This document shows positions 8,375 through 19,100 of a DNA stretch of 64,000 bases, piece by piece. The position numbers and the translations under genes are program-made. The DNA comes from Achromobacter piechaudii NBRC 102461 (GTDB taxonomy: Bacteria > Pseudomonadota > Gammaproteobacteria > Burkholderiales > Burkholderiaceae_B). The notes beneath the pieces are model-generated. The model was not told where the DNA came from and did not search any database. It saw nothing but the letters and a program-made list of their open reading frames with translations. Each line of letters begins with the position of its first letter. Position 1 is the first letter of the stretch. The stretch lies in NCBI RefSeq assembly GCF_001571245.1, contig NZ_BCTK01000007.1:310001-374000 (forward strand), read 5' to 3'.

Positions 8375-9820
8375 ATGCGTTTCGATCTGAAGTCGTTCGA
8401 GTTCGTTGAGTCGGCAATTTCGCCAGACGCCTTGGCGGTAGCCGCCGCGGATCGCACCTTGAGCTGGTCGCAGTTGCGCGACGAAGCCATGGCATGGGCC
8501 GACCAGGCGCGCGAACAGGGCGTGGCTGCCGACGTGCCCGTGGCGATCTACGGCCACAAGGAAGCGTCGTTCTTCGTCGCCATGGTGGGCGCGTTGCTGA
8601 TCGGCGCGCCGTTCGTGCCCGTGGACACCATCTATCCCACCGAGCGCTTGCGCCGCATCGTCGAGATCGTGCGCGCCGCGGCCGTCTACGACGCCGCCTC
8701 CGGCACGTTCACGCGTGGCGACGGCGCGGTGCTGGCCGAGCGCGGCCTGGCCTACGTCATGTTCACGTCCGGCAGCACGGGCGACCCGAAGGGCGTGCAG
8801 ATCGGCCGCGAAAGCGTCGGCTTGCTGGGCGACTGGATGCTGGGCAGCTTCGGCTTGGGCGACGCGCCGGTCTTTATGAACCAGGCGCCGTTCAGCTTCG
8901 ACCTGTCGATGTATGAAGTCTTCGCCACGCTGGCCTCGGGCGGCGCGTGCGTGTTGAATGCGCGCGAACAGATCGCAGCGGCCGGCACGTGGATACCGCG
9001 TCTGGCGCAGCATGGCGTGACGGTGTGGGTGTCCACGCCGTCGTTCGCGCATCAGCAGCTGGCCAACCGCGATTTTTCGCCGGCCACTTTGCCCGCGCTG
9101 CGTACGTTCCTGTTCTGCGGCGAACCGTTGCCGGCGGCGTTGGCCAAGAAGCTGCGCCAGCGCTTTCCGGATGCCGTCATCCTGAACACCTATGGCCCCA
9201 CGGAAGCCACGGTGGCCACGACCTGGATCGAGGTCACCGACGCCGTGCTGGCCGCGCATGACCCCTTGCCGGTCGGGCATGCCAAGCCCGAAAGCGTGCT
9301 GATCGTGGATGAAGGCGAAATCTGCATCGTGGGCGACCACGTGATGCGCGGCTACCTGAACCGCCCGGATCTGAACGAAGCCAAGCTCTACATCTATGAA
9401 GATGGCCGCCGCGCTTTCCGCACGGGTGACTTGGGGCTGATGCAAGAGGGCGGCCTGCTCTTTTGCCGTGGCCGCATGGACGACCAGATCAAGCTCAATG
9501 GCTATCGCATCGAACTCGCGGAAATCGACGAGGCGCTGCATGGCCTGCCGGGCGTGGAAGGCGGGGCGTGCGCGGTGCTGCGCCGGCCCGATGGCACGGC
9601 GGTGCGTTTGATCGGCTTCGTGGCGGGTGTGGCGCAAGAGCCCGATGCGCGCTTTCTGGCGCCGGATGCGTTGGCGGGATGGAAAGAGCGGCTGGCCCAG
9701 CGCCTGCCGCCGTATATGGTGCCTTCGGAACTGGTGGCCTGTTCGGCGCTGCCCATGTCCAACAACCACAAGATCGACCGCAAGAAGCTGGTCGAGATCT
9801 ACGCCGGCATCCCGGCGTAG
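8375..9820 (+). CDS. dltA: D-alanine--D-alanyl carrier protein ligase (DltA-like)
   Basis: 481-residue adenylating enzyme that activates an amino acid with ATP and loads it on the partner carrier (DltC). It has the core motifs of the adenylation family in order: the P-loop MFTSGSTGDPKGV (near 128), NTYGPTEATVATTW (near 270), the GDLG hinge Asp (near 351), LNGYRIELAEIDEAL (near 371), and the C-terminal catalytic Lys in NNHKIDRKKL. Length matches DltA (~500) rather than an NRPS module. D-alanine specificity is inferred from the operon. It is last in the dlt run and followed by a terminator shared with yggT. Confidence 0.9.
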   Translation: MRFDLKSFEFVESAISPDALAVAAADRTLSWSQLRDEAMAWADQAREQGVAADVPVAIYGHKEASFFVAMVGALLIGAPFVPVDTIYPTERLRRIVEIVRAAAVYDAASGTFTRGDGAVLAERGLAYVMFTSGSTGDPKGVQIGRESVGLLGDWMLGSFGLGDAPVFMNQAPFSFDLSMYEVFATLASGGACVLNAREQIAAAGTWIPRLAQHGVTVWVSTPSFAHQQLANRDFSPATLPALRTFLFCGEPLPAALAKKLRQRFPDAVILNTYGPTEATVATTWIEVTDAVLAAHDPLPVGHAKPESVLIVDEGEICIVGDHVMRGYLNRPDLNEAKLYIYEDGRRAFRTGDLGLMQEGGLLFCRGRMDDQIKLNGYRIELAEIDEALHGLPGVEGGACAVLRRPDGTAVRLIGFVAGVAQEPDARFLAPDALAGWKERLAQRLPPYMVPSELVACSALPMSNNHKIDRKKLVEIYAGIPA

Positions 9821-9830
9821 CCAAACAAGA

Positions 9831-9857
9831 GCGGGGCGCGATGCCCCGCTTTTTTTT
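9831..9857. terminator. Terminator between convergent dltA and yggT
   Basis: GCGGGGC and GCCCCGC with a short loop, then eight T. It ends dltA transcription; the yggT stop codon lies in its T-tract. Confidence 0.85.
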
Positions 9858-10428
9858 ACAGCCCCATCATGCGCTGGCTCAGGTTGGCCAGCACCATCAG
9901 CAGGATCTGCGCGACGATCAGCAGCACCAGCGGCGAGAAGTCGATGCTGGTGCGCGGCAGGATGCGGCGGATGGGGTCCAGCATGGGCGCGGTCAGCGCC
10001 TGCAACAGCGGCATCATCGGCGCGGTCGGATTGACCCAGGACAGCACGGCCTGGATCAGCGTCAACCACACCACCAGGTTCAATGCCCACTTGATGGCCA
10101 TGATGAGCGCCGAGCCCATGGCGGCCGGCAGCAGCGCGGCGGGAATCAATGCGCCCAGCGCAACCAGCCAGATCAGCACGATATAGAACAGCGCGGCCAG
10201 CCAGGCGGCGACCAGACTGGTCCAGTCGATCTTGTTGCCGGCGGGGATGATCTTGCGCAGCGGCAGCACCAGCCAGTTGGTGGCCTGGTAGACCGTGCGC
10301 GCCAGCGGGTTGAAGGCGTGGAGGCGGATCGCGTGCATCCAGGCGCGGGCAATCAATGCCGCGCCAAACAGCGTGAACACGATTTCGAGGAGGAAGCGGA
10401 AGATTTCACCGAGCATGGACGCGATCAC
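9856..10428 (-). CDS. YggT family integral membrane protein
   Basis: 190 residues with two YggT repeats, each made of hydrophobic helices around a conserved Asn-Pro/Pro-x-R element: NPLARTVYQATNWLVLPLRK in the first half and PMLDPIRRILPRTSIDFSPL in the second. The family is an inner-membrane protein of unknown role, linked in some bacteria to osmotic stress and in plastids to cytochrome maturation (CCB3). A second in-frame ATG lies 4 codons downstream, so the exact start is uncertain. It is convergent with dltA and downstream of the histone-like gene, from which a terminator separates it. Confidence 0.9.
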   Translation of the reverse strand: MIASMLGEIFRFLLEIVFTLFGAALIARAWMHAIRLHAFNPLARTVYQATNWLVLPLRKIIPAGNKIDWTSLVAAWLAALFYIVLIWLVALGALIPAALLPAAMGSALIMAIKWALNLVVWLTLIQAVLSWVNPTAPMMPLLQALTAPMLDPIRRILPRTSIDFSPLVLLIVAQILLMVLANLSQRMMGL

Positions 10429-10502
10429 CCAAAAAAAGAGGAATCAATTGTCGCACGCGGCACGCAAATATTGCCGCGGCGTTTGGCCGATGGCACAAGC
10501 GC

Positions 10503-10533
10503 AAAAAAGCCGCCCGGCCAAGGCCAGGCGGCT
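10503..10533 (-). terminator. Terminator of the histone H1-like gene
   Basis: Read on the minus strand, AGCCGCCTGGCC and GGCCGGGCGGCT make a 12-bp stem with one internal mismatch, followed by six T (10503-10508). It lies about 30 bp past the stop of the gene at 10565. Confidence 0.85.
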
Positions 10534-10564
10534 CTAGCGAAGCTAATGCTTCGAACCGTCCGAA

Positions 10565-11305
10565 TTAAGGACGGCCACCCGTGGGGAAAGGCCACGAGGC
10601 GGCGGGATTCAGCGCGGTCTTTGCACCCGGGGCGGCAGCCGTGGACGGCGGCGTTGCGGGCTTCTTGGGAGCGGCTTTCTTTGCAGCAGGCTTCTTGGCA
10701 GCGGCGGGCTTGGCAGCAGCAGCCGGCTTGGCGGCAGCAGGAGCCTTCTTCGCAGCAGGAGCCTTCTTGGCGGCAGGAGCCTTCTTGGCAGCGGGGGCCT
10801 TCTTGGCTACCGCTTTCTTGGCAACGGCCTTCTTGGCGGCAGGCGCCTTCTTGGCAACGGCCTTTTTGGCGACGGCCTTCTTGGCTACCGCTTTCTTGGC
10901 AACGGCCTTCTTGGCAACGGCCTTCTTGGCGGCGGGCGCCTTCTTGGCTACGGCCTTCTTGGCAACTGCCTTCTTGGCTACCGCTTTCTTGGCAACGGCC
11001 TTCTTGGCAACTGCCTTCTTGGCGACAACCTTCTTGGCTACCGCTTTCTTGGCGACTGCCTTCTTAGCGACGGCCTTCTTGGCGACTGCCTTCTTGGCTA
11101 CCGCTTTCTTGGCGACGACCTTCTTGGCTGCCGGCTTCTTGGCGGCAACCTTCTTCACTGCCGGCTTCTTGGCGGCTGCGACTTTCTTGACTGCTACCTT
11201 CTTGACAGCGGCTTTCTTGGCCGGTGCGGCCTTCTTAGCGACTGCCTTCTTGGCGGCGGGCTTCTTCGCCGCTGCTTTCTTTACGGCTTTCTTGGCTGTT
11301 GCCAT
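10565..11305 (-). CDS. bph1: Histone H1-like DNA-binding protein with lysine/alanine repeats
   Basis: 246 residues, almost entirely Lys, Ala, Val and Pro, built from five-residue units such as KKAVA and KKPAA. It resembles the C-terminal tail of eukaryotic histone H1 and the Bordetella BpH1/chlamydial HctB proteins, which bind and compact DNA non-specifically. The ATG at 11305 is preferred over the one at 11311, because AAGGAG is 8 bases before the former and only 1 base before the latter. The last ~25 residues ([14 protein letters not shown]) break the repeat. Length varies between strains in this family, as expected from the repeats. Confidence 0.92.
   Translation of the reverse strand: MATAKKAVKKAAAKKPAAKKAVAKKAAPAKKAAVKKVAVKKVAAAKKPAVKKVAAKKPAAKKVVAKKAVAKKAVAKKAVAKKAVAKKAVAKKVVAKKAVAKKAVAKKAVAKKAVAKKAVAKKAPAAKKAVAKKAVAKKAVAKKAVAKKAVAKKAPAAKKAVAKKAVAKKAPAAKKAPAAKKAPAAKKAPAAAKPAAAAKPAAAKKPAAKKAAPKKPATPPSTAAAPGAKTALNPAASWPFPTGGRP
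10800..11115 (-). repeat. 15-bp tandem repeats inside the histone-like gene
   Basis: About twenty degenerate copies of a 15-bp unit (on the minus strand AAGAAGGCNGTNGCC and variants) encode KKAVA. Several copies are identical, so slipped-strand length change in whole codons is likely without loss of frame. Confidence 0.85.
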
Positions 11306-11653
11306 GGTCATGCTCCTTAGGTTCAGGGGTCCCAGAACTTAAACCCGTGCCCCGACTCGCCAACAAGGCGAATCGTGCCCGGGCTATTCATCGGCGCATG
11401 CCGCTGTTCTGTGCGAGCAACAGCTACTACGGTTTGCGCTAATGAATTCGGCACAGCCATTTGATATGGCCCCCGCTCCTTTGGCGCGAGCCATTTCAAA
11501 TGGCGCCGGTAGGCAACCTGATCACAGGCCGCCGACCGCTTGTTCTACGTGTTCGAAAACACCCTGACCAGGAAGCACGTCATCAAGCCTGTCGCGAACG
11601 CGACGCTCTGTATTGCCAGAGCGTGCCCGCGCCGGGCCTGATGACGAACTGCT
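11306..11653. other. Intergenic region between nrdB and the histone-like gene
   Basis: 348 bp with no convincing gene. It holds the upstream region of the histone-like gene, twin palindromes at 11456-11504, and a 7-bp hairpin CGCTCTG/CAGAGCG at 11604-11623. That hairpin lies just past the nrdB stop and lacks a T-run, so its role as terminator is doubtful. Confidence 0.6.
11456..11504. promoter_or_regulatory. Twin palindromes upstream of the histone-like gene
   Basis: GCCATTTCAAATGGC (11490-11504) is a perfect 15-bp palindrome. GCCATTTGATATGGC (11456-11470) is the same site with one pair broken. Their centres are 34 bp apart, about three helix turns, as for a cooperative repressor pair. They lie 150-200 bp before the start of the histone-like gene. 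The binding protein is unknown. Confidence 0.55.
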
Positions 11654-12850
11654 TTACTCCCAGCTCAGCGTGCCACCGGTTTGGTATTCGATCACGCGAG
11701 TTTCAAAAAAGTTGCGTTCCTTTTTAAGATCGATCATTTCCGCCATCCAAGGGAAGGGATTCTCTTCCTGCGGGTACAGCGGTTCGATACCGATTTGCTG
11801 GCAACGACGGTTGGCGATGAAGCGCAGGTAGGATTTGAACATAGGTGCATTCAAGCCCAACACGCCGCGCGGCATCGTGTCTTCGGCGTAAGCGTATTCG
11901 AGTTCGACCGCTTTGCGGAAGAGTTCTCGAATTTCTTCGCGGAAAGCCGGCGTCCACAGATGCGGATTTTCCAGTTTGACGGTGTTGATCAGGTCGATGC
12001 CGAAGTTGCAGTGCATGGATTCATCGCGAAGGATGTACATGTACTGTTCGGCGGCGCCCGTCATCTTGTTCTGGCGGCCCAGCGCCAGGATCTGCGTGAA
12101 GCCAACGTAGAAGAACAGGCCTTCCATCAAGCAAGCGAAAACGATCAGCGACTTCAGCAGCGTCTGGTCGGCTTCGGGCGTGCCCGTCTTGAAGTTGGGG
12201 TCCGCGATCGCGTCGATGAACGGGATCAGGAACTGGTCTTTGGCGCGGATGGACGGAACTTCGTTATAAGCGTTGAAGATCTCGGCTTCGTCCAGGTCCA
12301 GGCTTTCGACGATGTATTGATAGGCGTGCGTGTGGATCGCTTCCTCGAATGCCTGGCGCAGCAGGAACTGGCGGCATTCGGGAGCCGTGATGTGGCGGTA
12401 GGTGCCCAGCACGATGTTGTTCGCGGCCAGCGAATCGGCCGTGACGAAGAAACCCAGGTTGCGCTTGACGATGCGACGTTCGTCTTCGGTGAGCCCGTTC
12501 GGGTTCTTCCAAAGCGCGATGTCGCGCGACATGTTGATCTCTTGCGGCATCCAGTGGTTGGCGCACGTGGCCAAATACTTTTCCCACGCCCACTTGTACT
12601 TGAACGGCACAAGTTGATTGACGTCGGTTTCGCCGTTGATGATGCGCTTGTCGGCAACCTTCACGCGCTGTGAAGTGGCGGCGCCGCTGGCAGCCAGACC
12701 CGCCGCGTGTTCAGGCGCGGCAGGCGTGGGCATGGCGGTGTCGCCGAATACACCCGTCGCCGCCCGGACTTCGGGCGCAGCCTGACCGCCAGCCGCAGGG
12801 GCGGGCGATGCAGGTTGCGTGGCGGTGGTGTCGTCTTCCCAATTAATCAT
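11654..12850 (-). CDS. nrdB: Ribonucleotide reductase class Ia, beta subunit
   Basis: NrdB holds the diiron-tyrosyl radical cofactor that starts reduction of ribonucleotides by NrdA. 398 residues, typical of class Ia. Iron-ligand and radical regions are visible: [17 protein letters not shown], the metal-site helix with [15 protein letters not shown], and [14 protein letters not shown]. An N-terminal extension rich in Ala/Pro/Gln (about residues 8-60) precedes the core. The frame is open upstream, but the start at 12850 (MINWEDD) follows CCGGAG at the right spacing. nrdA lies 19 bp upstream in the same operon, which two NrdR boxes appear to control. Confidence 0.95.
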   Translation of the reverse strand: MINWEDDTTATQPASPAPAAGGQAAPEVRAATGVFGDTAMPTPAAPEHAAGLAASGAATSQRVKVADKRIINGETDVNQLVPFKYKWAWEKYLATCANHWMPQEINMSRDIALWKNPNGLTEDERRIVKRNLGFFVTADSLAANNIVLGTYRHITAPECRQFLLRQAFEEAIHTHAYQYIVESLDLDEAEIFNAYNEVPSIRAKDQFLIPFIDAIADPNFKTGTPEADQTLLKSLIVFACLMEGLFFYVGFTQILALGRQNKMTGAAEQYMYILRDESMHCNFGIDLINTVKLENPHLWTPAFREEIRELFRKAVELEYAYAEDTMPRGVLGLNAPMFKSYLRFIANRRCQQIGIEPLYPQEENPFPWMAEMIDLKKERNFFETRVIEYQTGGTLSWE

Positions 12851-12869
12851 TTCAATTCTCCGGAGGCGG

Positions 12870-15800
12870 TTATTGGCAGGCTTCGCACTCTTCGAAGCCG
12901 GGGTCACCCGGCCGCATGGTGCAAACCGCCCCGAGAACTTCGGGTTCCGGCAAAACAGGTGCGGCGCCCACGGCCGCTGCCGTGGATTGACCACCAGCGG
13001 TGACGGCGTTCAGTTCGCCGCCGCGGCCCGTGGATTTCTCGGCGCTGGTGGCGCCAAGGGTACGCAGGTAGTACGTGGTCTTCAGGCCACGCGTCCATGC
13101 CAGCTTGTAGGTGTCATCCAGCTTCTTGCCCGATGCGCCCGCCATGTAGATGTTCAGCGACTGGGCTTGATCGATCCACTTCTGACGGCGCGACGCGCAT
13201 TCCACCAGCCAGCTCGGTTCGACTTCGAACGCGGTGGCGTAGAGTTCGCGGAGTTCGGAAGGTACGCGATCGATGCGGGACAGGCTGCCGTCGAAGTACT
13301 TGAGGTCGGCGACCATGACTTCGTCCCAGAGACCGAGTTTCTTCAGGTCACGCACGAGGTAATCGTTAACGACCGTGAACTCGCCGGAGAGATTCGATTT
13401 GACGTACAAGTTCTGGAAAGTAGGTTCGATGCACGCAGATACGCCAATGATATTGGAAATAGTCGCGGTTGGGGCAATTGCCACGCAATTGGAGTTGCGC
13501 ATGCCATGTTGTTTGATGCGCGCGCGCAACGTATCCCAATCGAGCGTGCTCGATTCATCAACCTCGACATGACCACCGCGTTCATCACGCAGCATCTTCA
13601 ACGTGTCTTGCGGCAAGATGCCACGCGACCACAACGAGCCTTCATACGATTGATAGCGACCACGTTCTTCGGCGAGCAGGCTCGACGCGAAGTACGCGTG
13701 ATAGCAAACGGCTTCCATCGAACGATCGGCGAATTCAACAGCGGCTTGCGATGCATACGGCACGCGCATCATTTGCAGGCAGTCCTGGAAGCCCATGATG
13801 CCCATGCCCACCGGACGATGGCGCGCGTTGGAATTGCGAGCCTTCTCGACGGCGTAATAGTTGATGTCGATGACGTTATCGAGCATGCGCATCGCAATGC
13901 TGACGGTACGCTTGATCTTGTCCAGGTCCAGCTCGAAACCGCCGCCGGCAGCAGGCTTCATGTGCGCGACCAGGTTCACGGAACCCAGGTTGCACACCGC
14001 GATTTCGGACTCGTTGGTGTTCAGCGTGATCTCGGTGCACAGGTTCGAGCTGTGCACGACACCCACGTGTTGCTGCGGCGAACGGATGTTGCACGGATCC
14101 TTGAACGTGATCCACGGGTGGCCGGTTTCGAACAGCATCGACAGCATCTTGCGCCACAGCGTCAGCGCCGGCATCTTCTTGTAGAGCTTGAGCTCGCCGC
14201 AGGCGACGCGCTTTTCGTAGCCGATATACGCTTCTTCAAACGCGCGGCCGTACTTGTCGTGCAGGTCGGGGCAGTCGGACGGCGAGAACAGCGTCCATTC
14301 GCCACCTTCCATGACGCGCTTCATGAACAGGTCGGGAATCCAGTTCGCCGTGTTCATGTCGTGCGTGCGACGGCGTTCGTCGCCCGTGTTCTTGCGCAGT
14401 TCCAGGAATTCTTCGATGTCCAGGTGCCACGATTCCAGATACGTGCACACCGCGCCCTTGCGCTTGCCGCCCTGGTTCACCGCGACGGCGGTGTCGTTGA
14501 CGACCTTCAGGAACGGTACGACGCCCTGGCTTTCGCCGTTGGTGCCCTTGATGTGGCTGCGCAGCGCGCGCACCGGGGTCCAGTCGTTGCCCAGGCCGCC
14601 GGCGTACTTGGCCAGCAGCGCGTTTTCCTTGATGGCGTCGTAGATGCCTTCCAGGTCATCGGAGACGGTGGTGAGATAGCACGACGACAGCTGCGAGTGC
14701 AGCGTGCCCGAGTTGAACAGCGTCGGCGTCGAGCTCATGAAGTCGAACGAGGACAGGATCTCGTAGAACTCGATGGCGCGCGTTTCGCGGTCGGCTTCGC
14801 GCAGCGCCAGGCCCATGGCCACGCGCATGAAGAACACCTGCGGCAGTTCGATGCGGGTGCCGCGGATGTGCAGGAAGTAGCGGTCGTACAGCGTCTGCAG
14901 GCCCAGATAGCCGAATTGCAGATCGCGCTTGGCGTTCAACGCCTTGCCCAGTCGGGTCAGGTCATAGTTGGCCAGTTCGGGCGACAGCAGGCCGCCTTCG
15001 ATGCCGCGCGCGATGAACGTGGGGAAGTATTCGGCGTAACGCGCAACCATGCCGTCTTGCGAGACTTCTTCGCCCAGCACTTCCTTGCGGATCGTGTGCA
15101 GCAGCAGGCGTGCGGTCACCTGGCTGTAGGCCGGGTCCTTTTCGACCAGCGCGCGCGCGGACAGGATGGCGGACTTGAACACTTCGTCGACGGGGATGCC
15201 GTCGTACAGGTTCTTGACCGTTTCCTTCAGGATCGCTTCGCTATCGATGAATTCAGCCAGGCCTTCGCCAGCGGCGACGATGGTCGCGCGCAGTTCGGCC
15301 AGATCCAGCGGACGGCGCACGCCGGCGTCGGTCACGTTCAGCACGTGTTCCGCGGGCGCGGCGGCGGACTTTTCCTGGCCTTCGGCGGCAGCGGCGGCGG
15401 CGCGCTCTTGCGTGCGCTTTTCGCGGTACAGGACATAGGCGCGGGCAACGTCATGTTCGCCCGAGCGCATCAGCGCCAGTTCGACCTGGTCCTGGATGTC
15501 TTCAATATGGAAGGTGCCGCCGTTGGGGCGGTTGCGCACCAGGGCGTTCACGGCCTGGCTGGTCAGGTTCTCGACCAGTTCGCGCACACGGGCGGACGCG
15601 GCGCCCTGGCCACCGTTCACGGCCAGGAAGGCCTTGGTCATGGCGATGGCGATCTTGCTGGGTTCAAACCCGACCACCGAGCCATTGCGGCGAATGATGT
15701 TGTAGCTGGCCCATTGCCCGCCATTGGCGTCGGCAGGGGAATCGGTTTGCGAGGGCGGCACGGCCGAAGGCCGGGTCACAGAGGCGATCGTAGTCTGCAT
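12870..15800 (-). CDS. nrdA: Ribonucleotide reductase class Ia, alpha subunit
   Basis: Catalytic subunit making deoxyribonucleotides from ribonucleoside diphosphates. 976 residues, longer than E. coli NrdA (761) but of the size seen in many beta-proteobacteria. An N-terminal ATP-cone ([17 protein letters not shown]) senses dATP/ATP. Active-site cysteines are in [14 protein letters not shown] and [13 protein letters not shown], and the C-terminal shuttle pair is in the tail FEECEACQ. The start at 15800 (MQTTIASV) is chosen because AGGAG precedes it by 5 bases; the frame continues upstream. It is the first gene of nrdAB. Confidence 0.95.
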   Translation of the reverse strand: MQTTIASVTRPSAVPPSQTDSPADANGGQWASYNIIRRNGSVVGFEPSKIAIAMTKAFLAVNGGQGAASARVRELVENLTSQAVNALVRNRPNGGTFHIEDIQDQVELALMRSGEHDVARAYVLYREKRTQERAAAAAAEGQEKSAAAPAEHVLNVTDAGVRRPLDLAELRATIVAAGEGLAEFIDSEAILKETVKNLYDGIPVDEVFKSAILSARALVEKDPAYSQVTARLLLHTIRKEVLGEEVSQDGMVARYAEYFPTFIARGIEGGLLSPELANYDLTRLGKALNAKRDLQFGYLGLQTLYDRYFLHIRGTRIELPQVFFMRVAMGLALREADRETRAIEFYEILSSFDFMSSTPTLFNSGTLHSQLSSCYLTTVSDDLEGIYDAIKENALLAKYAGGLGNDWTPVRALRSHIKGTNGESQGVVPFLKVVNDTAVAVNQGGKRKGAVCTYLESWHLDIEEFLELRKNTGDERRRTHDMNTANWIPDLFMKRVMEGGEWTLFSPSDCPDLHDKYGRAFEEAYIGYEKRVACGELKLYKKMPALTLWRKMLSMLFETGHPWITFKDPCNIRSPQQHVGVVHSSNLCTEITLNTNESEIAVCNLGSVNLVAHMKPAAGGGFELDLDKIKRTVSIAMRMLDNVIDINYYAVEKARNSNARHRPVGMGIMGFQDCLQMMRVPYASQAAVEFADRSMEAVCYHAYFASSLLAEERGRYQSYEGSLWSRGILPQDTLKMLRDERGGHVEVDESSTLDWDTLRARIKQHGMRNSNCVAIAPTATISNIIGVSACIEPTFQNLYVKSNLSGEFTVVNDYLVRDLKKLGLWDEVMVADLKYFDGSLSRIDRVPSELRELYATAFEVEPSWLVECASRRQKWIDQAQSLNIYMAGASGKKLDDTYKLAWTRGLKTTYYLRTLGATSAEKSTGRGGELNAVTAGGQSTAAAVGAAPVLPEPEVLGAVCTMRPGDPGFEECEACQ

Positions 15801-15941
15801 GGAAGCTCCTGTGCGAAAACGCGTAGATAGCGACATGACGGCGGTCATGTCCGGTACGAATGTGGATCTTTTGAGGGGGTCGGAACGGCTTGGACGGCTT
15901 AGTCCTAAAGGCGTGGCCGACGAGAATCAGCGCTTAGGCGA

Positions 15942-15988
15942 CCACAACATGTAGTGTAGCACCCCTCGTTGGACACTAATTCTAGTGA
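15942..15988 (-). promoter_or_regulatory. Two NrdR boxes upstream of nrdAB
   Basis: Box 1 (15942-15957) reads CCACAACATGTAGTGT and box 2 (15973-15988) ACACTAATTCTAGTGA. Both fit the known NrdR-box pattern acaCwAtATaTwGtgt at most positions. Their centres are 31 bp apart, three helix turns, which is a usual NrdR spacing. They lie 142-188 bp upstream of the nrdA start. The regulator gene nrdR is in this window at 52406. Confidence 0.85.
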
Positions 15989-16007
15989 TCGACAACTACT
16001 GGAACAA
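15979..16007 (-). promoter_or_regulatory. Predicted nrdAB promoter
   Basis: On the minus strand TTGTTC (16007-16002) and TAGAAT (15984-15979) are separated by exactly 17 bp. The -10 lies inside NrdR box 2, and box 1 would fall just downstream of the start point, so NrdR bound to both would block transcription. Confidence 0.65.
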
Positions 16008-16051
16008 GAAGAAGATATGACGAAGCTCACAAAAGATTGTTACTAAATGCA

Positions 16052-16079
16052 CTGGGCGCGCCCAGTAAGGCGCGCCCAG
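16052..16079 (-). terminator. Strong GC hairpin downstream of the indolepyruvate oxidoreductase gene
   Basis: CTGGGCGCGCC and GGCGCGCCCAG form a perfect 11-bp stem with a 6-base loop, 24 bp past the stop at 16104. The downstream T-content is weak, so termination may be imperfect. Confidence 0.55.
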
Positions 16080-16103
16080 GACTGCACCGCTCAGAGCGAC
16101 TGT

Positions 16104-19100
16104 TTATGCGGTTTTCCGCAGGGGCATGTCGCGCGGGGCCGGTGCCATATAGCTCTGCATCAATCGACCCAATTGCGTCCGGTACTTCTCGACGCTTGCA
16201 GCCTTCACATGGCCGTAGCCGCGGATGGTTTCTGCAAGGCCGGCGATTGTAGCCGCTTGCGCGATGTTGTCTCGGGTCAACCCTACAAGAAGTTGGTCTA
16301 TGGTCTGGCGATACTCGGCGACCAGCGCGCGTTCCATCTTGCGTTCGGCGGTATGGCCGAAGGGATCGAACCACGTACCGCGCAGTCCTTTCAAGCGCGT
16401 CAGCAATTTCAGTGCCGACATCGTGCGCGGGCCCAGCGTCATCTTGCGCGGCACGCCGGTGCGAGGGTCCTTGCGGGCGAAGATCGGCGGGGCCATATGA
16501 AAGCGCAGGCTGTAGTCGCCTTCGAACTGGCCCTTGAGCTGCGCCTGGAACGCTTCGCCGGTGTAGAGGCGCGCGACTTCATATTCGTCCTTGTAGGCCA
16601 TCAGCTTGAACAGGCCGCGCGCGACCGCCATCGCCAGGCGCGGCGTCTTGGCTTCCGGCGCCAGCTCGCGTTCGCGCGCCGCCACCGCTTCGACCACGTC
16701 CTGGTAGGTGCGCGCATAGCGCGCGTCCTGATAGGCCGTCAGGTCCGCGATGCGGCGCGACACGGCGCGGTCGAAGGATTCCGGCACATGCAACTGCACC
16801 ACCTGAGCGCGCGGGCGCAGGGCGCTGTCGAGCGCGTCGGGCTGATGCGCGGCGAGGCGGCCGCTGTCAAAGGCCGCGCGGTTGGCGGCGACCGCCACGC
16901 CATTGAGTTCGATGGCGCGGTTGATGGCGGCCTGGGACAGCGGCACGCCACCGCGCTGCCAGGCATAGCCCAGCATGAACATGTTGGACAGGATGCTGTC
17001 GCCGAACAATGCCAGCGCGGCTTCGTGCGCATCGATGGCGGCGGTGTTGGCATCGCCCGCGGCATGACGGATCTTGGCCAGCAGCGCTTCGGGGCGCATC
17101 GCGGCGTCGGGGTTGCGGGTGAATTCGGACACGGGCGCGACATAGGTGTTGACCGTGACCTGCGTGTGCCCGCGACGCAGCGCGCCCAATGAATCCGGCG
17201 CCACCGAGGCCACCGGATCGCACAGGATGGCGGCGTCGGCCTGCTGCCAATCCAGACGGACCGGACCGGCAGGCGCGCCCGCCGGCGCCAGCCGGATGTG
17301 GCTGACGACCGTGCCGCCTTTCTGCGCCAGACCGGTCAGGTCCAGCACGGCGGCCGACAGGCCTTCAAGGTGAGCGGCCATCGACACGATGGCGCCGATG
17401 GTGATGACGCCCGTGCCGCCCATGCCCGCGACCAGCAGGCGATACGGGCGGTCCAGCGACGGCGTGCCCGGCTGCGGCAGTTGCTCGATCAGGCGTTGCA
17501 GGTGTTCCTGATCGGTCTTGGGCGCGGCGCTCTTGCGCGGCTTGCCGCCCATGACCGACACGAAGCTGGGGCAAAAGCCTTCGACGCAGGAGTAGTCCTT
17601 GTTGCAGCTGGACTGGTCGATGGCGCGCTTGCGGCCATACGGCGTTTCCAGCGGCACCACCGACAGGCAGTTCGACTGCACGCCGCAATCGCCGCAGCCC
17701 TCGCAGACCGCGCTGTTGATCAGCATGCGGCGTGCCGGATCGGGAAATTGATTCTTCTTGCGACGGCGGCGCTTCTCGGCGGCGCAGGTCTGATCGTGGA
17801 TCAGCACCGTCACGCCGGCGATCTCGCGCAGCTCGCGCTGCACCGCGTCCAGCTCGCGGCGATGATGCACCTTGATGTTCGGGCCCAGGTCCACGCCCTG
17901 GTATTTTTCGGGCTCGTCGCTGGTGACGACGATGCGCGCCACGTTCTCGCCACGCAGTTGCTGGCAGATCTGCGGCACCGAGATCGGGCCGTCCACGGGC
18001 TGCCCGCCCGTCATCGCCACCGCGTCGTTGAAGAGGATCTTGTAGGTGATGTTGGCGCGCGCGGCCACCGCCTGGCGGATCGCCAGATAGCCCGAGTGGT
18101 AGTAGGTGCCTTCTCCCATGTTCTGGAAGATGTGCGGCATCTTGGTGTAGCGCGACAGACCGATCCAGTCCACGCCCTCGCCACCCATCTGCGTCAGTCC
18201 GCCCGTGTCGCGGTCCATCCACGCGGCCATGTAGTGGCAGCCCACGCCGGACAGCGCCTGGCTGCCCTCGGGCACCTTGGTCGACGTGCTGTGCGGACAG
18301 CCCGAACAGAAGTAGGGCCGGCGACGCATGCCGTCCGCGTCGTTCGACAAGGCCGACTGGCATTCGAACGCCGCCAGGTCCGCGCCCAGCGGCAGCCCCG
18401 CGCTGCGGGACAGCCACGCCGCCAGCGGCGCGGCCAGCAGCGACGGGCGCAGTTGGCCGGCCGAGGGCACCAGCGTTTCACCATCGAAACCCTTCTTGCC
18501 GATGACGGACGGGCGCTCCGGCAGGTTGAACAGCAGGTCCTTGATCTGACTCTCGACCACCGCGCCTTTTTCCTCGATGACGAGGATGTGCGACAGCCCG
18601 CGCGCAAATTCCATCAGCCGTTCGGCGTCCAGCGGCCACGTCAGGCCCGGCTTGTAGATACGCACGGGCGCATTGGCGGTGACCGTATCCACGCCCAGGC
18701 GCGACAGCGCTTCCATGGTGTCCAGATGCGCCTTGCCCACGGTGACGATGCCAACCGTGGCCTTGGGCGCCGGACAGGTCAGGCGGTCGATGCTGTGGCG
18801 GCGCGCGAACGCGGCCACCGCTTTCATGCGCAGATTCATGCGCGTCTCGACGGCCAGCGACAGGAAGTCGCGCGCGGAATACTCCAGGGATTCGGGCGGC
18901 ATGTCCGGGTCGGCCGGCATGTCGTAGTGCTGCACCGGCGCGGGCGTGAACGAATGTCCGCTTTCGATGGTCTCGGACACCGCTTTGAACGCGACCCACG
19001 TGCCCGCATAGCGCGACAGCGACCAGCCCCACAAGGCGAAGGTCTCGTATTCGTCGATCGAGGTCGGATGCACGATCGGCATTTGCCAGCCGATCAGCGA

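Noticed and set aside
10581-11342. Plus-strand frame opposite the histone-like gene with FLATA repeats
   Set aside because: It is the mirror of the KKAVA repeat. It looks like a membrane protein only because the reverse complement of Lys/Ala codons reads as Leu/Phe/Ala; the minus strand has the proper ribosome site and terminator.
12819-15830. A ~1000-codon open frame antisense to nrdA
   Set aside because: It mirrors the nrdA codon pattern in high-GC DNA, has no ribosome site or domain, and its translation is rich in Arg, Ala, Val and His as expected for a shadow.
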